Positions 54,700-64,000 of a stretch of DNA of 64,000 nt are shown here, piece after piece. Position 1 is the stretch's first letter; each line of letters starts with the position of its first letter. The stretch comes from Blastobasis lacticolella (lineage: Eukaryota > Arthropoda > Insecta > Lepidoptera > Blastobasidae), in assembly GCA_905147135.1 (NCBI GenBank), contig LR990045.1, positions 18,018,173 to 18,082,172 of the forward strand. Reading direction: 5' to 3'. The notes beneath the pieces were generated by a model. That model worked only from the letters and a program-made list of their open reading frames with translations. It searched no databases and was not told where the DNA came from. The position numbers and the translations under genes are program-made.

Positions 54700-55272
54700 T
54701 GTGGAAATGTGTTCTTATTGTTTTTAAATGGGCAGCCTGGACCCTTCACCTATTTCTTTCTTTGTTTGTGGTAGAAAGTTGCAAGTTTGTTGAGTTCCTG
54801 GTAACTACTTTAAGGCAGTGGTATGCAGTTTTTATGGGTCGCAAAGTAGATACTTATTGACTTGTGCTTTATTTAGCAAATTGATTTTGCTAGTTTGTCT
54901 CGCGCTTTATAATATTCATATAATCTGAAAAATAAGTAGGTTAGAACACAAGCTACTCTCGGTAGAGCTTGCTGGCTGAGTGTACGGTTTTTCTGATAGG
55001 TATTCCATTTCTATTGATGCTGGAACCTAATACAAATGGGTCTCGATTCAGGGCGGTGTTGGATAATTTGGGACACCTATCTATATTATGTCCTCTATAT
55101 AGCGCCTGGGTTTAGTTAGGTGGTATTTTATGTTGTGTTTAAGAGTGCGTTTGTATTCCAAAATAAATATAACCTTAATAGTAGGGAAATTGAAAAGTTA
55201 CTGTACTAAAACTTACGATAGTGAAGACTGAGGTATTAGGTAAAGATATGTTTAGGGGATATGTGATAATAT
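54700..55272. other. Host intergenic DNA, no gene seen
   Basis: Probably the decayed 5' end of the LINE followed by host DNA. No gene is supported. Confidence 0.45.
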
Positions 55273-56653
55273 TATTAGGAACGCCCTTACCGGGTTCGGA
55301 GCTCAGGTGTGTCGTTAGCGGGTTACGTAGCGGTGTTAGTGCCACAAACTGGCTTCAGAACCTCTCCTATGAAACTGTTGAGTGCCTAATTCATCCTCCA
55401 AATTAGTTACCTGCTATCCTACGTTTAACCAAATACATAAAACAATACACATACATTAGTATAAAATAATGCTATAGAATGCTATTAGTTTGTAAGTTGA
55501 ATGTTTTCTTTAAAAGTACTATTTAGCAAAATGAACATTATTTGTGTTGGCTGGTGGTATAGCACAGGTTGTTACCTACTTGATCTACAGTTTGATCAAT
55601 TATGTATGATTAAGTACTTGCTCAATAAATATTTGAGAATATATTAAGAATACACTACACAAACAATTATCTAAACCTAAGCAGTTCTATTCAAAACCTG
55701 AAATAGTGAGCATTGATTTCACCTTTAGTGTAAAATCATTAAACTCCTAAATCATCATAGTTCACCTTCTCCATCCAAATATTTTAAGGTTCTTGACAAA
55801 ATGTTGATAGAGATGCACAAAAGCATCAAGTAATTATTTTACACTTTACCATTATGTTCTTACATCCAACTGAATGTTTGTAAGCCAAATAGGTGATACA
55901 AAACAATATTCTGTTTCCAACAAAGATTATTATGAATTATTTGGGCAGGGAGAATCTGCGCAGGGTCACAATTCAATTGACACAGCGGTCATAATATTAT
56001 TAAGGATTTATGATAACATCAGCAACATAATATTAAAGAGTGTAAGTAGGTAAGTATATCCTAAATGGTTCAAATCAATACCCATATTCAATATAGGTAT
56101 GTATGCACCTGCAATTAAATTCAATTTGAAACTTCTTCATCATATTTTTTTAAATAATTTACTTGCTGCAACAACACCAATTGTTTTTATATAGCTCTGC
56201 ACAAATAGGTATAGGTGCTATGGTATGGACACTCCCAGAGAGTTTCTTTTGGAATAGAGAGAGACAAGCTTCATGACAATCAAGGAATTAGAATTGCTTA
56301 TTTATTCTATTGGTTACTTAATGACAAGAAAACTTGAAGCATGAAGTTAAATGTAATCATGACTAACTATGTAAATCAGTATTACATTATTGTATCTGAA
56401 TACATACACCACACATATTCCAAATAAAGAATTGAATAAAAACACAAATAACAACCCGTGCAATAATATTTCAAATCAAACCGTTCCAACATGGGAACGA
56501 TGGAAATCCAACCCAAAACCCTTGGCATAGAATACCTCTTAGAAACATAATTATACTATTCGGCTCTGACAGGGCCCATCCTAACAATCAATAGGAAGGT
56601 TATTACATCTCAATCCTCAACTAATTACATCATTCTGCTATTATGAAATTAAA
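55273..56653. repeat. 1381-bp tandem duplication, copy 1
   Basis: Starts TATTAGGAACGCCC and is repeated head to tail at 56654-58034 with about one base difference seen. Non-coding as far as I can tell. Confidence 0.9.
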
Positions 56654-58034
56654 TATTAGGAACGCCCTTACCGGGTTCGGAGCTCAGGTGTGTCGTTAGC
56701 GGGTTACGTAGCGGTGTTAGTGCCACAAACTGGCTTCAGAACCTCTCCTATGAAACTGTTGAGTGCCTAATTCATCCTCCAAATTAGTTACCTGCTATCC
56801 TACGTTTAACCAAATACATAAAACAATACACATACATTAGTATAAAATAATGCTATAGAATGCTATTAGTTTGTAAGTTGAATGTTTTCTTTAAAAGTAC
56901 TATTTAGCAAAATGAACATTATTTGTGTTGGCTGGTGGTATAGCACAGGTTGTTACCTACTTGATCTACAGTTTGATCAATTATGTATGATTAAGTACTT
57001 GCTCAATAAATATTTGAGAATATATTAAGAATACACTACACAAACAATTATCTAAACCTAAGCAGTTCTATTCAAAACCTGAAATAGTGAGCATTGATTT
57101 CACCTTTAGTGTAAAATCATTAAACTCCTAAATCATCATAGTTCACCTTCTCCATCCAAATATTTTAAGGTTCTTGACAAAATGTTGATAGAGATGCACA
57201 AAAGCATCAAGTAATTATTTTACACTTTACCATTATGTTCTTACATCCAACTGAATGTTTGTAAGCCAAATAGGTGATACAAAACAATATTCTGTTTCCA
57301 ACAAAGATTATTATGAATTATTTGGGCAGGGAGAATCTGCGCAGGGTCACAATTCAATTGACACAGCGGTCATAATATTATTAAGGATTTATGATAACAT
57401 CAGCAACATAATATTAAAGAGTGTAAGTAGGTAAGTATATCCTAAATGGTTCAAATCAATACCCATATTCAATATAGGTATGTATGCACCTGCAATTAAA
57501 TTCAATTTGAAACTTCTTCATCATATTTTTTTAAATAATTTACTTGCTGCAACAACACCAATTGTTTTTATATAGCTCTGCACAAATAGGTATAGGTGCT
57601 ATGGTATGGACACTCCCAGAGAGTTTCTTTTGGAATAGAGAGAGACAAGCTTCATGACAATCAAGGAATTAGAATTGCTTATTTATTCTATTGGTTACTT
57701 AATGACAAGAAAACTTGAAGCATGAAGTTAAATGTAATCATGACTAACTATGTAAATCAGTATTACATTATAGTATCTGAATACATACACCACACATATT
57801 CCAAATAAAGAATTGAATAAAAACACAAATAACAACCCGTGCAATAATATTTCAAATCAAACCGTTCCAACATGGGAACGATGGAAATCCAACCCAAAAC
57901 CCTTGGCATAGAATACCTCTTAGAAACATAATTATACTATTCGGCTCTGACAGGGCCCATCCTAACAATCAATAGGAAGGTTATTACATCTCAATCCTCA
58001 ACTAATTACATCATTCTGCTATTATGAAATTAAA
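56654..58034. repeat. 1381-bp tandem duplication, copy 2
   Basis: Second copy; one visible change (ACATTATAGTATC near 57766 against ACATTATTGTATC near 56385). Confidence 0.9.
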
Positions 58035-59469
58035 TTCACTCTTAGATATTTACTAAAATATTCAAATCAATACAGATGCCATGACTGGGTACCTATATTG
58101 AATGGTTTTTGAGAGCACATTCAAAAAGAGTACAATTTATGATGGTAGGCTCTAAAAGTAAACAGCAGGATTCTTAAAAATGGGACCAATTAAACTGTTG
58201 ATATGGGACAATATTATAAAATAGCATGTGACACCAGACTTGAATACCATAAATACCACAATTACAAACCTTATACTTTGTTTTGTTGATCTCTTACACG
58301 ATGTGATCACAATGAGGGGATCCTCACATTCCTTTCTCTTCCTTGTAGGCATGAGCCATATGAGAACAACATTATTTGCTCTCTGTTTTATTGTAGTGGG
58401 ACTAGTACACATCAAATAAGAGAGGATTCAGACATCCAGTGGTAACCACTTGTTTGTTGGTAAGACTCACCTTCCATAGGAACGACTTCACCTTGATGTG
58501 ATTATCATATTCAGATTTCATCTCCGAATGTGGGCGTCGTGTTGGATCCCACTTCTGACATCGGCGCCCTAGAGTCTAGATAGCCGACATCATTATAACT
58601 GGATCTATCATAATCATTTTAACATCAGGTCCGACTTTTCCATCGCTGCGCATGAGGGTCCGACGTCCACTACGACACAAACTTACAACGACGTTAGTTT
58701 AAAGGCTAAAGTATTGGTATTCGTGACTTATATAGCAATTCCTCGTGGGTGCTTGTTTTCTGGTGTTAATCAAAACCAAAACATCACAGCGCACAATAAT
58801 GCGTGCGCGCGTTGCCATTGTTAACTAACCACCGACCACAAAGCAAAACATGGACCAGCCAAAGAGTATATATCCGATAGATATCTTATCTCGACCAATA
58901 ACTCGTTGCGCCGTCATATTTATATCCTGTTTTCACTCCATTGTAAACGTGCAAAGTTCTACCACTTACTCCCACCGCTGCAGTCTTGTTTAGCCAGGGT
59001 CTACAGCGCCTCGAAAGAGCTACTGAATTTCGGAACTTTTCGGCTATGATCGGCCAGCTTCGCAGAGTTCGCAACATCACAGTACTGCGCCGATTTATAG
59101 AGTAGTAGAGACAGCAACACAGCAACACAACAACAACAAAAAATAAGCACCCAGATTCAGATCAGTGTTTATTAAAATAATATGTTTTGAGTAGACCCTT
59201 CCCTCATAAAGCTACTTCTTTTAAGAACTAGTCTTTTAGCGAATCACTCATTTTAAAAACTAGTCTTGCGAATTGGCCTTTTTATGAATTAGGTATGTAT
59301 CGACTAAACCCGCGTGCCGAACGTAGCTAACTAGTTCCGATCGACAATAGCAATAGACCCGCTACGAAGCGATAGGCCTCAAAATGCATTTTTTTCTCTA
59401 CTCTTGGAAGATTCTTCTCATAGACATATTTTCTAAAATTCGTTTCTTAATGGACATAATTCGTTCCAG

Positions 59470-59547
59470 GGCCGGAATTGTACAGGAATAGCGGTAACAG
59501 AAGACGGCATCGCAGCGGTCAATTGGCGGACGCGCACTATCACAGAG
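59470..59547 (+). CDS. Orphan NHL-repeat-like exon, unit C
   Basis: Identical to the phase-0 78-base exon at 14735-14812, including both splice sites. Confidence 0.4.
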
Positions 59548-60784
59548 GTATTTATTACGCTCCCCTATCGCTACTTACTCAATTGAACTCTATACCTGTA
59601 TCGGTAAGATGTATAATCCTCTATCGCGTGAGTAGCTCGTTTGACACCCGTTACGCGAGGGCGACCCGTGGATAGTACGCGGTACGAAGTCTACTGTGTT
59701 TTTTTCTGGTAGTAAATTGCTAAAGTACTTGACTGCCTATATTGTACCGATACAGGCAGCCAAGATGGAATGGGCTCGATGTGGTGGAAAACAAACACAT
59801 TTGTGTTTTAGTAGAGTGGACTTGAACACTCGACTGAAATCAACATTGAGAATGACATTTACCCATTGCTAAAAAATCTAAATTTTCGAATAGTGTCTCT
59901 TGCAGTTCTCTATGATGATCAGCCCTAATAGACTTAAAAACAGAACAAAAAGCCAGTGAGATAGTTAGAAAAGACAGTTTATAGGACAGGAGGTATTTAA
60001 TGGAAATAAATATCATTTTGACTAGACCCTATAATAAATATACGAATTAAATAAAAGAGCCGACTAGTCTACTGTTTTTATAGAGTGAGACTAGTGGCCG
60101 ACTAAAAATATGGCCAAATAGTTGGATTTCACAACGATAGCATTTCTCTACAAAAATATTCAATGAACAAAATAATATGTATTTGCAAAAATAAAATTAA
60201 TGTTCACAAGGTCATACTGTAAGCGTGATGAATCATAGGTACCTAAATTACTCTCATGAGCGATGATTACCAATTAGCTAATTTTAGGTAGTTTATTTAT
60301 TTTCTACGTATCAGCAAATCGGGCTCAGTAAGTACCTGTAGAAACAATGATAAATTTTTTAAATAATGGGTCGGTACAAAAAGTAAAAGTATCCCCAGGC
60401 CAGAAACATATGATAGAAATCAAAATAATACTAAGGTATTTCTACCACAATGTCCACAATGAGCTTCTAGAAAGGGTTTTACTCCACGCTTTTTTGTTAC
60501 GTAAAGTAGAAAAATATAAAGGACGAACAAATGAAAAATAGATAAATTCTCTTTCATTGGGTGGTCGATCGATATTATTCTTATCTGTTCCTTTTTAAAC
60601 TATAGGCATCCCTATTTAATTTACACAAAAGCACTCCTACCTAGGAAATATAATACAAACTGCAGGCTTATCTTATCACTACCTTCTTTCACCGCACAGG
60701 TACCCAAATATAAACAAATATCCCAGGCCCGAATGATAATGCGTGGTATTTTATTTTCACAATTGCTAGCAACGAGTTTCTCAC

Positions 60785-60943
60785 CTGCGCCGTACCGTAT
60801 GTGTGTATTACGCTCGGTGTTATGGACAAAGAATACAGTTTATTGAAACTGGGCAGCGACTCTTCGAGTCGTAACGTTGTGCGCGGGGCTGGCTCGCGGC
60901 GCGGCGGCGTAGGGTTGAGGAGCGCGGGCGCGAGCTCTGACAT
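60785..60943 (-). CDS. Possible first coding exon in a CpG-rich island, unit C
   Basis: Same 53-codon frame and GTGAGA donor as at 16050-16208. The one nearby base change falls just outside it. Confidence 0.33.
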
Positions 60944-61933
60944 CGTTTCAAAGGTTATCTTCGGTGTCAGCGACCAGCGAGGCGCGGGCGGCGCGCCCAC
61001 ATGCGCTTCTGTATACAAACATAGCGTCGCACACGCGACCGCGACGCCGAGCCGGCGCGGCCCACCATCAGATCGATAGCGCCGTGCAGACGCCATTCGC
61101 ACAGAGTACCTTCTCAGCATAGACGTATCCATACTCCGTTACTAAACTCATATGAACATGAATGCGAAACTGTGTTTTTATCAATAATTTCACGGAAAAA
61201 TGGGCCGTAAGTGACATCGGTCACTCATCAACATTATAAATATAGAATTAAGATCTGTTATTTCCAAGAAGCTGTCCACGTTTCTGACACGCGTATCGAC
61301 CAGTATACGCTTTACCGTTCGTTATGTTGTTTGTCAGTGTCAGCTGACGCTATGCATCGCAGGCGATCTATCACATTCGCACTCTCTGCCAGACGCCGCC
61401 AAAATATACCACCAATGCGAGATACCTAATTGATCCGAATAATATTGTTGAATAATAATTTGAATGGCCATATTACACACGTTATTCACTTAAAATGATA
61501 ACAAACAGGCCCCATCACAACACACTTGCTAATTACCTCAAACAGAGCAAGATGACATGAAATGTATCCTAAGACGTGACAATAAAATGATTTACTCGCC
61601 ACAAAAAAATTTACAATATTTATAAATCATATTCCTTATTTCACATCCTTGAATAATTACTAGAAATTACCAATCTAAAACAATTGTGCGACATAATAAT
61701 AGAACTAATAAAAATGCTTTTCACGCATTCGATTCCAACATAATATCAGCGCCGCGCGCTGTGGTGATTATTCCATCACCACACCGGCTAAACACGTATT
61801 CACTTTCATCTCTGCCCCTTAAATATTTCTTATAATAACTAATTACCAAAATGAAACCATTATGTATACCATTTCTTTTTTCTTGAGGCGATCAGTTAAT
61901 TGATTAGGGTCGTTTACAATTGTTTAGGAATAA

Positions 61934-63241
61934 ATGTGTAGGACCTGTCTCGTTAACAACGAGCCCGCGTTACGAGCTCTGACTTATAAAGGCTGGCCGC
62001 CCCACTATCGTGCCAGTTGTCGAACGCTCGCCGCTGCGAACGCACGTATCTGGAACACTTCTGAAGTTTATCGACTCCATGAACAAGAAAAAATCGACAT
62101 GTTATACAATTGTTATAATACTTGGTGTGAAGAAACCGTCGTCGCCGCGATGCCGTCCGTTGCGCCCCCCGCCCCAGCCCCAGCGTCGTCGCCGCCGTCG
62201 CCGCAAGAGATTCCGGCTGAAGAAGTTATTGCTGAGCTGCAGGAGCTGTGCCTGAGCCCGTGCACGTTATGGTCGATGGGCTATCCCGTGATGTTGAATA
62301 ACGGCAAAGCCGCATTCTACGTCGATCCTCCGCCGCGACGTGTACCTTTGCTTACGACACAGCTCGACGTCAACGCGCCGGAATTCATACCAGGATGTCA
62401 AGCCGACAGTGGGCGAGGATCGTGGGAATCCTCTCCACGGTCGGATAGTGATGAAGAACCAGATATGGATGTAGTAGAACATTTGTGTAGCAGATGTGAC
62501 AAAATGTTCAAAATGACACGTGAAGGAGAGTACGTGACGAACGATGTGTGTTTCTACCACTGGGGCAAGGTTATCGGGGGACAATATTTTACATGTTGCA
62601 ACGGCGCGTACGGGACGAGAGGCTGCACGTCGGGAAAGTACCACGTGTGGAGCGGGTACCTCGCGGGCATGAACGGCCCTCTTGATGGGTTCGTGCGGGC
62701 CCGCTCGGCCCGGGGCGGCGCGTATGCCATCGACACAGAAATGTGTTTCACGACCGCTGGCCTGGAGCTGGCCAGCGTCGTCGTGATTTCTGTGGATGGC
62801 AAAATTGTCTACAAAACGGCCGTTCAACCGAGTGCACCCCTAATAGACTGCAATACACGTTTCTCCGGTCTTCGGCAACGAGACATTGTGACTGCGCCGA
62901 AGACTCTGGAAGACGTGCAGAAGGATTTGTTACTATTCGTCGGCGTCGACACGATCCTCATAGGGCACGCCCTCAATAACGACCTGAGGGCGCTGAAGCT
63001 GGTCCACACGCGGGTGGTGGACACGTGCCAGCTGTTCCCGCATCCGCGGGGGCTGCCGCTTCGGCGCGGGCTCAAGCAGCTCGCGTCGGAGCACCTGGGC
63101 CGCGCCGTGCAGTGCAGCTCGTCGGGGCACTCGCCCTATGAGGACGCTGTCGCCGCCCTGGACTTGGTCCTATTAAAAGTCACAATGCTGAGGGACGAGT
63201 GGACTTTAAGGAGCAGGGTTACATGGGGTTATACCATGTAA
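61934..63241 (+). CDS. REXO1-like: REXO1/GOR-like DEDDh RNA exonuclease, unit C
   Basis: 435 aa, identical to the protein at 17199-18506, with the zinc module and all DEDDh residues (Asp267, Glu269, Asp350, His399, Asp404) intact. The 3' flank is shared too. Two intact identical copies imply a very recent duplication, gene conversion, or duplicated haplotypes in the assembly. Confidence 0.85.
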   Translation: MCRTCLVNNEPALRALTYKGWPPHYRASCRTLAAANARIWNTSEVYRLHEQEKIDMLYNCYNTWCEETVVAAMPSVAPPAPAPASSPPSPQEIPAEEVIAELQELCLSPCTLWSMGYPVMLNNGKAAFYVDPPPRRVPLLTTQLDVNAPEFIPGCQADSGRGSWESSPRSDSDEEPDMDVVEHLCSRCDKMFKMTREGEYVTNDVCFYHWGKVIGGQYFTCCNGAYGTRGCTSGKYHVWSGYLAGMNGPLDGFVRARSARGGAYAIDTEMCFTTAGLELASVVVISVDGKIVYKTAVQPSAPLIDCNTRFSGLRQRDIVTAPKTLEDVQKDLLLFVGVDTILIGHALNNDLRALKLVHTRVVDTCQLFPHPRGLPLRRGLKQLASEHLGRAVQCSSSGHSPYEDAVAALDLVLLKVTMLRDEWTLRSRVTWGYTM

Positions 63242-64000
63242 CCTTACTGTTTGAAGTGCTCAATGGGCATACTGCCTGCAACGACACTTTTAATTTTACG
63301 ATTATTTCACATTTATCCTACCCAGAAAAACTGATGTCTCAAATTTTAACAAGTAGTTTAATAGCTAGGACGAATATTGGATCCCACTCTCCTGCCTCCC
63401 GCATAGCAACAAAAATCGTCACAAATTGACCTCTTTTCCAAATATTTTTGCAGTTACAAGAAGTTTATTTACGATTTATTGTAATTTAAGTTGCTTTTCT
63501 TAATACTGTATAATTTATGGTTTAAACCTTATTCATTTGTCTTTGTTTTCTGGTCACTGAACGCGAATGTTTTGTCACCAATATGGAACTCATATTAGAA
63601 CAACCTATTTTGTGTATACTGTTTATAATGTAACAATGTGTTCTGCAGGTGTACCATAACCTTACGACCCATTGATCGGTGCGGCTATTAAAGTAAGTGA
63701 CCGTAGACTATAAGTGTAAGTGAAAGTGTATCCGAAAAATATTCGTGGATCCTAAACAACCAATTAAATGAGCCTGGATATAACGAGTAATAACATGTCG
63801 CCTGAGAGCGCGTGCTCTGTGATGCGATGTGCCTTCGAATTGCAATAATACTGCAATAAACATGATATTGTTACATATAATTTCTTTGTTTCCTTTACCT
63901 CCTGGATAAACTTGTAAGTACCTTTGTACATTAACCAAGCTGCACTTAGCTTATCCACTCTAAGATATATTGATATGGTCTATTTATAGGTGCACAACCT

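Larger units (their letters stand above)
58106..64000 (+). repeat. Tandem unit, copy C (runs off the window)
   Basis: Matches 13372-19265 at a constant offset of 44735 for most of its length. It has no CR1-like LINE at its left edge; instead the 1381-bp tandem pair ends 70 bases before it. The spacers 59.7-60.7 kb and 61.1-61.9 kb show no recognised gene. Confidence 0.9.

Noticed and set aside
1..64000. tRNA, rRNA, CRISPR array or bacterial operon
   Set aside because: None was seen; repeats are transposons or block duplications, and gene structure is eukaryotic.

Overview
The window reads as an insect chromosome, most likely a moth or butterfly. The flanks carry the repeated TAGGTACCTA-type texture common in Lepidoptera, BEL/Pao and non-LTR retrotransposons, a PIF/Harbinger-type MITE, and intron-bearing or intronless animal genes. 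Nothing is bacterial. Its centre (about 23725-53723) looks foreign: an almost exactly 30-kb block with the gene content of a bracovirus DNA circle (BEN-domain proteins, two-exon cysteine-knot secreted proteins, small lineage-specific families, low coding density). I interpret it as a bracovirus segment from a parasitoid wasp integrated into the caterpillar germ line. The junctions are seen directly; the bracovirus identity is inference from gene families.

Layout. The host part is a tandem array of three copies of one unit. Unit A is represented by 1-12012, unit B by 13372-54.7 kb and unit C by 58106-64000 (running off the end). A unit holds an intronless REXO1/GOR-like DEDDh exonuclease gene, a few orphan exons, a short spacer, the 3' part of one LINE and an internally deleted LINE encoding OTU, APE endonuclease and RT parts. 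Unit A was later hit by a BEL/Pao LTR retrotransposon (428-7653, TSD GCGTG, LTRs identical by eye). Unit B was hit by the 30-kb segment, which splits the LINE endonuclease gene inside its GDFN motif, flanked by GTTA on both sides. Each uninterrupted paralogue supplies the empty site of the other.

Inside the 30-kb segment: 24.5-26.1 kb, a cluster of genes with a conserved N-terminal module and a phase-1 intron, one of them a broken BEN gene; 27.1 kb, a two-domain member of a P-x-x-W family; 28.7-36.1 kb, a rearranged block with two tandem copies of a Ser-rich gene, a 163-aa conserved insect protein and a 1.4-kb inverted repeat; 36.4 kb, a BEN-domain gene; 38-45 kb, a very AT-rich island with a six-exon gene of 479 aa, a 306-bp palindrome and twin GAGCTC hairpins; 45.4 kb, a two-exon gene; 48.2 kb, an intact two-exon cysteine-knot secreted protein; 50.3-53.1 kb, three single-domain P-x-x-W genes and a Ser-rich coiled-coil gene.

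The most notable reading is that a second cysteine-knot gene has been split by an inversion. Its signal-peptide exon (34524-34649, +) and its cysteine exon (28667-28927, -) lie 5.6 kb apart in opposite orientation. Both halves break at the same transposon terminal motif, and their intron phase, exon lengths and cysteine spacing match the intact gene at 48.2 kb.
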